Of a stretch of 64,000 bases of DNA, positions 1 to 11,719 are shown one piece after another. The stretch is taken from assembly GCA_023376005.1 (NCBI GenBank), contig CM042150.1:75103157-75167156 (forward strand). Reading direction: 5' to 3'. Source of the stretch: Doryteuthis pealeii (Eukaryota; Mollusca; Cephalopoda; Myopsida; Loliginidae). The notes under the pieces are model-generated. The model did no database searches. It was not told the origin of the DNA and saw nothing but the letters and a program-made list of their open reading frames with translations. Each line of letters begins with the position of its first letter. The stretch's first letter is position 1. A program made the position numbers and the translations under genes.

Positions 1-940
1 ATAGTGTACAAGACATAGTATCTTAAAGTGTACACAATATTGTGCCCTAGATAGTATATATTATATATTACTACAAAGTGTACAGTACTCAGTTATGTAT
101 AGGGTACACTATATAGTGCGATAGTGTACATTATATAGTGTCACACATGTATCCTGTATATGCAACTAAACTGTTCTGGGGCTCTGGAAATTACTGAGTT
201 ACTTTTTGTTGCTATTACTTCCAGGTTCACTCTGGCTTAGAGTGGAAGTACTTGTGCTGAAAATTATTAATATTGAATTGGAAACTTGAAACCATGTAAC
301 TGTGTGAAAATTATTAGTTTTAAGAATAGTTACTTGAAACTATAATTGTTTACAAATGATCATCATTTACTTAAAACCATACAATTGCCTAAAAGAAAAC
401 AACAAGGATTGATATGCTGTAAAACCAACTAATCAATTAACTAGTGTACACTGTGTAGTACTATACAATATATACTATGTATAAGCACTATGTCCTGTAT
501 ACTGTATAACACTATGCTTTGTAGACTATATTATAGTGAACTAGAGTTCACAATGATTAAATGATTGGTTGTTTTTAATTAGTGTCAAACAAAGTATACA
601 GCATATAGTGTAACATATAATGCATTGTATATAGAGTTATATAATGTTACATAGATTGTACAGCATATAGTTTTGCATATAATACACTGTATATAGTTAT
701 ATGTTGTTACATAGAGTGTACAGCACAGTGTCACATATAAGGCAACATATATAATGTTATATAGTGTTACATATACTGTATAGCATATAGTGTCACATAT
801 AATGCATTGTCTATAGATTTATATAGTGTTTCATAGACTTTCCAGCATATAGCGTCGCATATAATACATATAAATACAACACTGACATAGTCAAATAGTG
901 TTATAGAGATTGTACATCTTACAGTGTCACACAAATTTTA
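1..940. repeat. Degenerate AT-rich satellite, about 60-bp period
   Basis: Phrases such as ATAGTGTACA, TATATAGTGTCACAT and GTACAGCATATAG recur throughout. The clearest part is about 600-870, where four to five units of about 60 bp begin with GCATATAGTGT or GCATATAGTTT near 601, 662, 722, 783 and 845. Units are diverged by substitutions and small indels. The array is broken by a REP-A fragment (168-356) and runs off the left window edge, so its full length is unknown. No coding potential is seen. Confidence 0.8.
168..356 (-). repeat. REP-A fragment inside the satellite
   Basis: The block around GGGGCTCTGG and TAGAGTGGAAGTACTTG is the reverse of the REP-A core seen at 13.0 kb. About 100 bp further, TAGTTACTTGAAACTATAAT is the reverse of the REP-A leader at 12965-13000. 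Order and orientation of both pieces agree with one reversed, eroded copy. Confidence 0.6.
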
Positions 941-1990
941 CAACCAAATCTATCAATCAATAACATTGAATTTAAATGTACATCCAACAGACATCATGAA
1001 ATATTTCACTCGTAAATTATTAAGAAAATTGAAAAATGAATAATAATTTTTATTCTTGTTTGTCAGTATTTTTCTTTTTGTATTAAAAAAAAATTTGTTA
1101 GTGAATTTAATTTCATGAAATTCAAATAGACCAAAATTAATTTAAAATCTTATCATTCAGAGAAAACTCCATAAATTGATTTTCAAGAGTAAACGTCAAC
1201 ATATGTCTGTTCCATTGATTTATGTGTATGAGTTGAAGTCATGGATATTTGAGGTTTTTCAACATAAAAGAATGTAAGGAATGTAAGGAATGCACAAATC
1301 TTTGCAACTACATCCTCTTTTATCTTTCCTGTTGCTCTATTTCTCCATAAAGAATTTCACACTCTACCATCTTAATCTTTAGCTCATTGTCTCTTAATAT
1401 CCAACCAGCAGTAAATCTGTCTCTTTATGTATTTCCTTCATTTCCATCTTTTCTCTCTCAATATACATTCTTCTTTTATTTTTTGCTTTTCACTTAGTTT
1501 TCTTTTTGTTTTGATTTATCTAGCTTTTTTTACCACCTATCTTTCCTTATTCATCCCCATCCCCATCCCACTCTATTACTTCCTTCCCAATTCATTTTGT
1601 TGGTTTCTCAGTCAGAATGCATAACTGATTCATAGCCAGAAGGCAAATACTATACTGATCCTAAGTAAAAAGAAAAATCATTCTTCTTTTTATTGATATA
1701 AGTTTTATTAAAATTGATTAAACTATTGTTATATTTAACCTGAGAAGCTTTTGCACTGACCCTGGTTACCTGGACACCAGTGCAATGCACCATCTGAATT
1801 CTATGTGTATGTGTGTGTGTATGTGCTTATGTGTCTCTATGTGTCTGCTTGAATGTGTGTATGCATATTCTTGTTGAAGTATATGCATTTATTCTTCAGT
1901 ATGAGTAAGTTCTTAAGTGTGTGTATTTTTGAGTGTGTATCTATGCTAAATGTGTGCCTGTGTAGTTCTTCTTCAAACCCTCCATTATTG
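940..1990. other. No gene seen; AT-rich with pyrimidine-rich stretch
   Basis: Between the satellite and the first SINE-2 there is only AT-rich DNA. About 1300-1620 is C/T-rich on the plus strand and yields a 65-residue Phe/Leu/Ser-rich frame (1427-1624) that looks like composition rather than a gene. Short TGTG tracts occur at 1805-1960. Confidence 0.6.
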
Positions 1991-1993
1991 GTT

Positions 1994-2217
1994 GGATGTG
2001 ACAAAGTCAATCTATAAGCAAAATACAGTTGATTTGAATTCAAAGTTTTTCTTCTCATAGACTGGTTACCTTAACAAGGCTAAAAACCCATTCTGCCCTA
2101 CTATTTACCCATAGTTTGGGGGTGAACAGTTAGATTCATGCCTTTCCCAAGGGAATTCATTTTGAGGATTTGAGCTTGTCACCAATTACATTTCCTACAA
2201 CAGTAATGATTATGCTT
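1994..2217 (-). repeat. SINE-2 copy
   Basis: In reverse orientation it shows the family 3' end (GATGTGACAAAGTCAAT), the conserved middle (AGACTGGTTACC, TTTACCCATAG, CATGCCTTTCCCAAGG) and a decayed tRNA-like head (TAATGATTATGC). It is near full length but diverged. Confidence 0.8.
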
Positions 2218-2504
2218 GTCTGTGTGTATGCATATGTTCTTGAGTGTGTGTGTGTGTGTGTGTACGTGTCTGTTAGGGCATGTCTTACTGTTACATCTTT
2301 GTAAATATTTATGCATATTTATCCAAATATATTCATGTATATTCAAACATCTGTTTTTATTTGTAAACTAGAGTATCTATATCATTATGAATGTTGGCAT
2401 ATAATATATGAAAGATATGTTTACTTAAGTCCTTACTATTATTAGGTTTTAATATTTGAGTCTTTGAATATATTTGTTCTTACTATTAGAGTGTAGTATA
2501 ATTT

Positions 2505-2745
2505 GGGGCCAGAATAGCTCAGTCGGTAGAGCGTTCGTCTAGAAACCACAAGGTTCCTAGTTCAATACCAGCCCTCGCCAACACAGCGTATGAGTAGCAC
2601 AGGGATCTGTGCGGTAAAGTAAGGAGCTGACAGTAGATGTGGCACTCCACTTCAGATGCCCAAACAATCTCCTGGTCTAGCGCTATTGAAAAGGGGATAG
2701 ACTCCCTCACTGACTGGCTGATACAGACTTTAGGCCGTCACGACG
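2505..2745 (+). repeat. SINE-1 copy, nearly full length
   Basis: The head contains TAGCTCAGTCGGTAGAGC, a good pol III box A, followed by GGTTCCTAGTTCAATACC as a box-B-like region. The unrelated body has CGTATGAGTAGCACAGGGAT and AGCGCTATTGAAAAGGGG. The box B is slightly degraded (TTCAATACC rather than TTCGAAACC), so transcription from it is doubtful. It is a SINE, not a tRNA gene: the 3' half does not close a cloverleaf. Confidence 0.88.
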
Positions 2746-3550
2746 ATAATTATGAAAACATTTATTATGAAAACTAGAAGTCTAGGGCACCCAGTGATAA
2801 TTACACTCACTACAGTAGTAATGGTCAGATAAGCTAACCAATACTCAACAGCTATTTAATATGTATTTACTTTGTGAATGACATGCTCAAGGTAAATAAC
2901 AGTAATCTTTCGCCTCAACTCATCAACCTCAAAATTTTAATTGATATAGAGTGTTACAGACAAGATAAATATACTTATACACAGGGCCAGTCCTTGAAGT
3001 AGATTATTGTTTATGTCAGGATATGTTTCTATTTGAATGATGATTTTAGTATCTGTTAATGAGTCCATATGTATGTATGTGTTTATCTGTGTGTGTTTGT
3101 GTGCATGCATGTGTATGTGTATGTGTATAGAAAGGTTATCAATTTTATGTTTTTTGCTCACAAGCAAATTGGATATCAAAATGTCTGATGCTATTTATTT
3201 TGGTGTTTGTATCAATGAAACCCTGCAAAATGAAGTTACTAGCCTCAGGTGTTCCCTCCTACAGGAATGCCTCAAGCAAATAAGTACTTTTTGAAAGCGC
3301 CTTCAATCTTACCAACACTTCGCTATGTCAAACAAGAAATAACCTTTATCTCATGTACTTCTTACAAATCTGATGTCAGATGAACAAAATATGAGCATTT
3401 CTTTTTTATTTGTCTGCATTTTTTAGGAAAGAGTAGTTCATAAAAATTGATTAGAAATACATCATATTACAAACCATATTGTCTATAAATAAGTAATAAG
3501 TTAATTTTCTTCAAGATTTTATTAATTCTACTGAATCATTAGACAATTCA
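2746..3550. other. No gene seen; short (TG)-rich tract
   Basis: AT-rich DNA with a TGTGTATGTGTATG-type tract at about 3066-3128. Overlapping frames on both strands cross this tract and appear to be low-complexity shadows. Confidence 0.55.
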
Positions 3551-3807
3551 AAATAAATATTATTAGGTATTGTTTATTACCTAATTTTGTAGCACTGGAA
3601 CTCTGTAAATAAAAGAAAATGCAACACGGCTGTATACAAAAATAAAATTGTATAGACAAATAAGGAATGTGTTTATTTTGGGACTGCTACATATTCACAT
3701 TTTGGGACTGCTACATATTCACATATTTAGGACTGCTACATATTCACATTTTTGGTTACAGAGGTTATAGAGATTTGTAATAAATAATACCTTTTAATAT
3801 TTTATTT
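3551..3807. mobile_element. MITE-I copy 1
   Basis: About 28-bp inverted termini are visible: 3551-3579 reads AAATAAATATTATTAGGTAT and 3778-3807 is its imperfect reverse complement. The interior holds a small tandem array. A second copy with the same termini and interior phrases lies at 11.20-11.71 kb, supporting a non-autonomous DNA element of about 255 bp. Superfamily is not assigned. Confidence 0.6.
3677..3752. repeat. Three-copy 24-25 bp tandem repeat
   Basis: GGACTGCTACATATTCACAT begins near 3681, 3705 and 3730, so the period is 24 to 25 bp. It lies in the interior of MITE-I. The copy at 11.65 kb has only one unit, so the array expanded in this copy. Confidence 0.8.
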
Positions 3808-5510
3808 ACAAGCAGTAGTCCACTTGAAAATTGACGTTGTGTTGCATTCTACCCAATGGGTTGGGTGAATATATACATGGTACCAGTAGCCATATTCAAT
3901 TCCAGTCCTATTATTGAATATTCAATATACATTGCCCTTACAAAGCTAACAGGATTCAACTGCCTTGCTATTTAAGATTAGCTGGGGGTGGGGATTGAAT
4001 TGATTCATTTCTTATCTGGGTGCAAAGTAAATTCAAATTCTCTTGAATATTTGTAAATTCGTGTAAAAATATTTAAATAAACATATTAATCATTTTTATA
4101 TAATTTATTGATTCAGTATAAAACAAAGATGAGCATTACTTTTCTTAATGAGACTTTTTAGTCTGTTCTGATTTTGTCAAAATTTTAATGTTTGAAGTTA
4201 AATTAGTGAGAGAAACAGAGAATTCTTTAAATTTTGATCATCGATCGCAATCTAATTTTGTTTTTAATCAACTGAATAACTGGAAATGCTTGTTCACATG
4301 AATAGATTGTTCCAAAACAGCAGATTCTGAGCAAATTTTCTTAGTTCAAGAAAATATTCAGAGGATAAGAATTACTAGTTTATCATATTTTGTTTTCAAT
4401 AATGAATGTGTACAAATATTCATTAGAATTAAATAAAGAATAAGTCTTGTAACAGACAAGCTATGGTCTCTACAACTGAAGGTTGTCTTCATATGTTTGT
4501 CATTTTGGATACCACAACTAAATGCTAACATTATTAATTGAATTAAAACAACCTAAACACTTTCTAGTATAAGCATTGTGTCAATATATATGCAAGAATT
4601 AACAAAAATATTTTTTGTTAGAGCATTTAACTGCTCTATGTAGCAATAGCTATACTTGTTGGGGCAAAGGAATTGTGTTGGTTAATTTAAGGTTAGCCCA
4701 AAATAAGAATGACATGAGTAATACAAAAAGCTTATACACAGTTAAATGAAGAAAGGTCCTAATGTGAAAGCAAGAGTTTTAGTGTGATTTATAGAGTCCT
4801 TAATATGAATAGATAGAGAATGAAAATGTTGAATGAAGGAATGTAGGTTTCAGTATCTTTAGTGTATATACATGTAAGAGGAATAGAAGTTTTGAATAAA
4901 GACTTACATTTTTGGGACATGCTATAGTGTGCCATGCAACATGAGGTTGTTGTCAGCACAAAGCTCCATGTCCATAGACAGGTACATTTATTTCAAGGCA
5001 TTGCTGAGATTCAAAGAGAGAAGAGATTTGACTTTGCTGCTTTCTCATTATATACTATGTTGACCATTCCCTTTAGAGGCAATTTGCAATACTATTTGTA
5101 GACACAGGAGGTAATTACTTTCTGTATCCCCTAGCACCAAATAGTAGAATTGTGGCTGGTAAGTGATGTAATCCCTACAGTCTGTAGTTTACAAGTATCA
5201 AGTGTAAAACTAACTGGCAAAAATCTCTTGCATGTAAATCACAAAGACTAATCACGCAATGTATCACTTTTGATACATCTAAATGCAAATTAATCTCACA
5301 TTTTATTAGGTATCTAATAATATTAGTGAATCTCCTATAATCTACCAACTAAACAATCAGATATTATTCAAGTATCAAAAGTTTTTATGAATACATGGAA
5401 GCAATATTGTGCATTGGTAATCAGAGATTGCATTATTATTATGTCACATATTGAAATATAACATACTATTCACATAGTGTTGCCAATAAATAAGCAGCAC
5501 TTCACAAAAA
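3808..5510. other. No gene seen; unassigned AT-rich DNA
   Basis: No frame over 60 codons, no recognisable repeat family and no long microsatellite was identified. Confidence 0.5.
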
Positions 5511-5512
5511 AT

Positions 5513-5750
5513 CAGCTATACAGCCATTTACCTCCTATCACACAAACAGTCCAAGTAAAACAAAGACATGCTGGAGAAGTAAATACAAACTTATAAGTGA
5601 TGTTCTGCTGAGGACACCAACACACAACAGCTATGTGCAGACACTGCATTCTCTGCTGAAGACTTGTCAGGAGTGATCACTGATAAGGATGAGGGCAAGA
5701 CAGAGTCAAGGGAATCCATGCTATCTAGATGATGATGATGATGATGATTA
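5513..5750 (+). pseudogene. LINE-F 3'-terminal fragment
   Basis: It corresponds to the last part of the LINE-F reading frame: AGACATGCTGGAGAAGTAAA matches the zinc-knuckle-like region near 9670-9700, and GCAGACACTGCATTCTCTG matches 9797-9820. It ends in a (GAT)n tail at 5730-5747, the typical LINE-F 3' terminus. Frameshifts and stops break the frame. Confidence 0.75.
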
Positions 5751-7183
5751 TATTTTAAACAGGTAATACATAAATGACACAACTAGTGGCCATCGCACTC
5801 AATCAGGCATTCTCCTAGGTATACAATATCAGACAACTAATCTACATGATCCAGATTTTTTTGTTTTCCTGTTATAAAGGGATTTATAAATGGACCCTAT
5901 GCTTTTATTCACTGCCAAGAGTCTAGAAGAACAACTTTGAGAAGCCCTGCTGTATAGTATTTTATATATAAATAGATTATATACAGAGAGTACTGCTTCA
6001 CCTAAAAAGCAATTTTGAAACATAAAAAATGAATTTAATTCTCAAAACAATATTCATAGACAATGCCAGATTAAAGCAAATGGAGTTCTTGAGAAGTTCA
6101 AACTTAATAACATCCTATAATAACCTTCCACCCATCATTCTGTATTAGACATTCAATGAACATCTCATTTTCTTTAAACTTTCTCTTCTTTACTTATATT
6201 ATTTAACAATGTGTGTTCAAAGAGTTCTTTCAGTTCTTCACACCAAACCTATACATACAAAATCATCATATTTCCTTTTGTATTTAATAATTCTTATTAG
6301 ATATATTTCTATGTTAATATATAAGCTCTTTCATCTTTCATTCTAATGTTTATAAAATAGACATCTTTTCAACTTAATCTTGCAGCTAAAAGGAGTTAAG
6401 AAATCTAATTCAAAACTGTCTCTGTGTTCTTGCCAGACATACAGCTGCTACTAAATAATTCATAATGAGTTATTCAAAGTTAAGTATTATTGTGATTTAC
6501 AACGGCATAAAAGAAGCCTCACTTGTTCTTAAAATGCTAACATGATAATGGTTGGCATAATCTGACCATTTGCTTCAAGGCTGACTTCATCATTTGAATA
6601 GCTGTAAGGCTACCGCAAATTTTGCTCAACATTAAATATGCATTTCCTTCTGGTGAAGAAAGAATAATAAGTCTTCAGTTCAATAAAGGAAGTAAATTAT
6701 GTGTTTAATATTAATAAGCAACAAATAAGATAAAGTTAATGTAAAAAATGTCTAATCTTTGTTGGGTGGAGGCAATGCAGGATGCCAACACTCTCTCTAG
6801 AACATGTGTCCTGATCATCCCCATATGTAAATCTAACACTATACATTGATAATCAATATCTAATTTACAAACAAAAGTAAGGCTGATTTTGTTAATATTT
6901 TAATGATTATCCACATCATCTAAGAATATTGCAACTTGAATTGATTATTATTGCTTATTCATTCATGTATGCAAATATATAAAACATAAGAAATATACAG
7001 GAAAATACATATAAATTCAATTTCAGTTATGATAATGGTCTTTAAATAGAACTTCATTCTTGTAGAAAAATGAAAATCAAATTGTTGATAATAATTTATT
7101 TGTTGTACATTTCAATTTTCCCACCTTTATTAGATAACTATAATTTTTAATAGTTTGATTTTTTCTTTTTCTTTTTTTCAGTG
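5751..7183. other. No gene seen; unassigned AT-rich DNA
   Basis: A minus-strand 64-residue frame at 5829-6023 shows no recognisable domain. The rest has no long frame and no repeat I could place. Confidence 0.5.
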
Positions 7184-7410
7184 AATGTGGTGTAATGGTT
7201 ATCATCATAGGAAATGGACTCGGCAAACTGAGTTAAAATCCTAGATGAGGCTGTTTGCATTTAACATAGAACTAATACCCTTAGGAAAGTTATGAATCCA
7301 ACTATTCTCCTACCAGCTATAGGTAAATAGATGGAAAGACTGGGCTCTGTAACATTTGTATGGTAACTAGTCTAGGAGAAGAAAAACTCTGAATTCAAAC
7401 CTGTTAACAG
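7184..7410 (+). repeat. SINE-2 copy, abutting LINE-F
   Basis: It has the intact head GTGTAATGGTTATCATCATA and box-B-like GAGTTAAAATCC. The body (ACTAATACCC, GACTGGGCTCTGTAAC, AACTCTGAATTCAAACCTGT) stops about 30-40 bp short of the usual 3' end, exactly where LINE-F begins. Confidence 0.85.
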
Positions 7411-9910
7411 ACATCGTAATGTTCTATAATGAGCTATTCTCCCTATGCAGACAGATTCCCAAACACAATGTCCTGGTCAGTGCAGGTGACATGAATGCGC
7501 AGATAGGCAAAAACAAGAACAATAGATACTACCTACATAACATCCCAAATAGAAACAGCGAACTACTAGCCGAGTTCTCTCATGAGAATAGGTATGTTTA
7601 AATACAAAATACCAATAAAGAAAAGGCAAACTATGGACATACACATACCCAAACAATACAAGAGCCCAATTAGACTATATCCTAATAAATAAAAAATGGA
7701 TAAATAGTGCAATGAACTGCGAAGCATACTCCTATTTTGAAGGAGTATCCTCCGATCACAGAATAGTCACAGCAAAATTACGACTAAGCCTACAAAGAAA
7801 CAAAAAGCAAACCAGTAAATCTGTACGATACGACTGGTCAACACTTTCCAACAGTGATATATGCAATCATTACACTGTGGCAGTAAGAAATAAATTCGAT
7901 ATCCTCCAGGAGGCATCTGAAAGCCTCACTCCAAATGAGCAATACAAAAACTTTGTCAGTGCCTACCTAGAAGCAGCATCTGAATGCGTACCGACCAAAC
8001 TAAGAGCCAAATGCTCTGTCCCCTGGGAGACAGAAGCAGTTAGAGAAAAGAGAAAGAATATTAAAAAAGCAGCCCAATGTAATAAAACAAACCCAACTAG
8101 CACTAATCTACACAACCTTAAGAAAGCCCAGTTAGACCTAACCAAAACATACAAAAAAACCCAAATAGAATACATAAAAGTACAGATAAATAATATCAGA
8201 AGACAGACAATTGAGATTAGCATGGCAAACAGTAAACAAAATTAGTGGTAGGAAAAGTACCTCTAGATCAAAGCTAAAGGCAACCAGCCAAAAGATAGAC
8301 TTCAGAAATGGAAAGACCACTTCCAGAAACTTCTGGGGAACCCTCCTAAAATCATAGAAAATAATACCCAAAAGATTGTAGATAGACAACTAGACATCAA
8401 ATTAGGGGATTTCACAACAGAAGAACTCAATGAAGTCTTAAAGAAGCTAAAAGGTAGAAAAGCTGCAGGACTTTACGAAATACCCCCTGAGGTATGGAAT
8501 ATGGGAAAGTTCAATGACATACTGCTTAGACTATGCAATGCAGTATATAGACAAAATAGAATAGATAAATGGACGAAAGGCTGCATCCTCCCATTCCACA
8601 AAAAGGGAGACCTTTGAATCACTAAAAACTACAGAGGCATAACTCTTACTGCTATTGCAGCCAATATATATAATGCCCTTCTTCTTAATTGAATTTGACC
8701 TGAAATAGAGAAAATTGTTAGGAAAAACCAAAACGGATCCGCAGAAATCGATCCACAACCTCTCAGATCCTGACTATTTTGACGGATCATAGAAGGGTTT
8801 GAGCAAAGAATCTAGAGGCAACGTTACTATTCGTAGATTTCTCCAAGGCATTTGATTCCATACATAGAGGAAAAATGGAACAAATACTACTAGCATACGG
8901 GCTCCCTGAAGAAACGGTTGCCGCTATAATGATGCTATACAAAGACACTAAAGCAATGGTACGCTCACCTGTTGGTGACACAGATTTCTTTGACATCGCC
9001 ACTGGAGTCCTACAAGGAGATACATTAGCACCATATATATTTATAATATGCCTAGACTACGCACTCCGAAACATCATTAGATACCATAAAAGAAAAAGGT
9101 TTCACACTAAGAAAGACAAGAAGCAGGTGATATCTCGCACAAATGGTCACAGATGCAGACTATGCTGATGACCTCGCACTTCTTGCAGATACATCGGCAC
9201 AGGCTGAGTCACTACTACATAGCTTGGAGGAGGCAGCAAAGAATATCGGCCTCTATGTGAATTCCGATAAAACTGAGTTCATGAGTTTCAAAAAGAAAGG
9301 AAACATCTCCACACTGACGGTAAGCCTCTTAAGCCAGTAGAACAATTCACATACCTAGGTAGTAATATCTCATCCACAGAGAGCAATGTTAATACATGAA
9401 TAGCAAAGCATGGTCGACCACAAACAAATTATCAGTCATATGGAAGTCCGATCTCACTGACAAGCTAAAACGACAATTCTTCCAGGCTGTGGTTATATCA
9501 GTGCTGCTGCACCACTTGGACCCTAATGAAGCGCCTTGAGAATAAGCTAGATGGGAGCTGCACAAGAATGCTGTGTGCAGTCTTGAACAAGTCGTGGAAA
9601 CAGCACCCCACAAGGAAGCAGCTGTACAGCCACCTGCCCCCGATCTCGCAAACCATTCGAGTGAGACAGACAAGGCATGCAGGACACTGCTGGAGAAGCA
9701 AGGACCAGCTCATAATTGACATTCACCTGTGGAAGCCAACACATGGACATGCAAACATGGATCGCCCAGCAAGGACCTACATTGACCAACTATGCGTGGA
9801 TGCTGGTTGCTGTGCAGAAGACCTCCAAGGGGCAATGAATGATGGGGTAGGTTGGCGAGAGATTGTCATGGATATCTGTGCTGCATGCGCGACATGATAT
9901 AATGATGATA
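7411..9910 (+). pseudogene. LINE-F, 5'-truncated non-LTR retrotransposon relic
   Basis: This is a decayed RTE-like element with an apurinic-type endonuclease followed by reverse transcriptase. The first readable piece (7419-7601) has VSAGDMNAQIGK, the endonuclease metal-binding region. After a stop and a frameshift, 7712-8245 contains VSSDHR, the terminal endonuclease motif. RT follows in pieces: KAAGLYEIPPE near 8460, VDFSKAFDS near 8840 (motif A), GVLQGDTLAP near 9005 (motif B) and DYADDLALL near 9158 (motif C, both catalytic Asp kept). The 3' end (9526-9897) encodes a C-terminal region with RHAGHCWR. The 5' part is missing, and at least five frame breaks make it non-functional. It abuts SINE-2 at 7410. 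Confidence 0.9.
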
Positions 9911-10299
9911 TTTATCAGTATACTGTTTTGGCTTAATATTAATTTGGCTAAAATGAGTACATATTAACAAATTTTACAAATGATTTTCGATTTTCAAATT
10001 CATAAACTCCAGAACAAGTAACTTTCAGCATTTGTTTTTATGATGTCAGTTTTTAAATTTTATATCTGATGAAGCAAATGAACTGTTATTTTCAACAATT
10101 TGGTTTTCATTTTTCTACTATCATATTATCCCAAATCTTTATCTAAGGATTCAGCAGAAGAATCTTTATTTTAGGATTCAGCAGAAGAATCTTCCAGATT
10201 TAAAATCCACCATGCAGTGACTAATATTGATGAGATATCACTTTGATAATGATATGGAATGGTAAGCATCGTGCATTTATGATTAAAACTCATCTTACT
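9911..10299. other. No gene seen
   Basis: AT-rich. A short direct duplication, AGGATTCAGCAGAAGAATCTT, is present at about 10147-10190. Confidence 0.55.
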
Positions 10300-10520
10300 A
10301 TGTGGTGACATTCCATGACTGACTCACTCACCAGATCTATCTCCTTGTGATTAATTCTTCTGTCAATACTTGAAGACACGAGTCTTTAAAAGTAAGCCAC
10401 AGACAATAGGTAAACTGAAAGATTTTATTCATCATGAAATTGCAGCAATACTATGCTAGACAAAAAGCGTCTTGTGTCAGTCAGGTGCATACTTTCCATT
10501 TATGATGACATAAGTGAACT
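10300..10520 (+). pseudogene. Mariner-like (DDE) transposase C-terminal remnant
   Basis: Read in one frame from about 10325, the DNA gives SPDLSPCD, a stop, then FFCQYLKTRVFK, KPQTIGKLKDFI and HHEIAAI. This is the layout that follows the catalytic DDE core in mariner-like transposases, where PDL(S/T)PCDFFLWG is characteristic. A later stretch reads GAYFPFMMT before a stop. Two or three in-frame stops are present and the N-terminal part is gone. Terminal repeats were not located. Confidence 0.7.
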
Positions 10521-10618
10521 AGAAACTTGTTTTTCTTTCTTTGCCAGAAGGAAGTGAATTATTGTCTAGCCAATCTTGCAACAGATTATTAAAAAAAGGT
10601 AGGCAATTTGCTGATAAT

Positions 10619-10906
10619 TTATGTATGAGTTGAAGGTTCACAAGAATAAAGATGGTTTTGCTGGATGATAACTGTCTCATTCTCAACTGATAGAATTTTT
10701 TTTCTATTTTGCAAAATCACATGACCACCTCGGGATATTTTTTTTTTTTTTGCAAACTTAGTTGACACAATTTCTCTATGAGGTCCTGTTGATAGTTCAT
10801 TTCTGTTTAGGTGTAAAAGTTTGGAAGGAAATGTAGAGTTTAGGTTTATTATAAAGAAGAGATTATGGTAGACAAGCATCCACTGGGGTGGGGTTATAAA
10901 GAACAA
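10619..10906 (-). pseudogene. Possible piggyBac-like transposase fragment
   Basis: A 95-residue minus-strand frame contains KKISRGGHVI followed by a NETVIIQQNH segment. Spacing resembles the piggyBac-type stretch in which a Lys/Gly-rich turn precedes a beta-rich 'W-D-x-R-x-V' block, but the diagnostic Trp and Asp are absent. No catalytic residue can be confirmed. It lies directly after the mariner-like remnant and a homopolymer run at 10738-10751. Confidence 0.3.
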
Positions 10907-11060
10907 AAAGAAAGAAAATGAAGGGAGAGAGAAAATGAATTAATGAACAAGAGAAAGTAAAATGTGAAGTGGAAATGAAAAGAAAGAGAGGAAAGTCTGA
11001 AAAAGTGAGGAAAAAGAGGGAAACAGCAAAGAGGGGAAAAGTTTAGACAAAAATTTTTAA
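10895..11060. repeat. Purine-rich tract
   Basis: Almost entirely A/G on the plus strand (AAAGAAAGAAAATGAAGGGA and similar). No coding function is seen. A second such tract is at 37.14 kb. Confidence 0.75.
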
Positions 11061-11296
11061 AAATGATTAGAAGTCTGGAATTTTAATAAATGAACAAAAG
11101 GAAGTAAAGGAAAATGAATATTCTATAAAAAGTTGATTTTCTCTCCAAACCAAAGACAACAGAATTGTATTATTTCTGGTAGGATCTAATATTACCAAAA
11201 CGGATATTATTAAGTGTTATTCATTATCAAAGTCTACAGCATTGAAACAATGTAATCAAAAATAAAATTGCAAACTCCTTTGTAACCAAAAATAAA

Positions 11297-11300
<4 letters not shown>

Positions 11301-11336
<36 letters not shown>
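11301..11336. repeat. (TA)n microsatellite
   Basis: An uninterrupted TA run of about 18 units between the MITE-I left half and the nested SINE-2. Confidence 0.95.
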
Positions 11337-11339
<3 letters not shown>

Positions 11340-11348
11340 TCACCAAAA

Positions 11349-11618
11349 CCTGTGACACAAAGTCAATCTATTAAGTGGAGTTTAACAGGTTTGAATTCAG
11401 AGTTTACCTTCTCCTAGACTGGTTGCCTCAGCATGGTTAAAGAGCCCAGTCTGCCCTACTATTTACCCATAGCTGGAGGAAGAGTTGTTGGATTCATACC
11501 TTTCCCAAGGTTATTAGTTCTATGTAAAATGTAAACAGCCTCATCCAAGCTTTGAACTCTTGTTGACATGTCCAATTCCTATGGTTCTAACCATTACACC
11601 ACACACCTCCTCATATAT
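11349..11618 (-). repeat. SINE-2 copy, full length, nested in MITE-I
   Basis: This is one of the best SINE-2 copies: 3' end TGTGACACAAAGTCAATC, central AGACTGGTTGCCTCAGC and CTACTATTTACCCATAGCTG, then the reversed head GGTTCTAACCATTACACCA, which carries a readable box A. A short (TA)n follows at 11617-11636. Confidence 0.88.
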
Positions 11619-11719
11619 ATATATATAAATATATATAAAGGTGTACTTATTTAGGATTGCTACATATTGACAATTGTGATTGGTAATAAATAATATCTAA
11701 TGATATCTGTTTGAATGGT

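Larger units (their letters stand above)
11202..11709. mobile_element. MITE-I copy 2, split by SINE-2 and (TA)n
   Basis: The left terminus GGATATTATTAAGTGTTATT (11202-11221) is the imperfect reverse complement of 11690-11709. Interior phrases AAAAATAAAATTG and TTAGGATTGCTACATATTGA match MITE-I at 3.55-3.81 kb. The interior is interrupted by a (TA)n run and a complete SINE-2. Confidence 0.6.

Noticed and set aside
600..870. CRISPR-like spaced repeats
   Set aside because: Units are contiguous and degenerate with no unique spacers; it is a satellite.
2505..2580. tRNA gene at the head of SINE-1 copies
   Set aside because: Boxes A and B are tRNA-like, but the sequence does not close an acceptor stem and runs into the shared SINE body. 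Nine copies with the same body show it is a SINE.
5591..5782. Minus-strand frame with a His run
   Set aside because: The His run is the reverse of the LINE-F (GAT)n tail.
7184..7260. tRNA-Val gene at SINE-2 heads
   Set aside because: Only the D-arm side and box B resemble tRNA; the body that follows is shared by all copies.
7963..8389. Minus-strand frames of 86 and 83 codons
   Set aside because: Antisense shadows of the LINE-F endonuclease-RT linker.
9389..9789. Three overlapping minus-strand frames
   Set aside because: Antisense shadows of the LINE-F C-terminal region.
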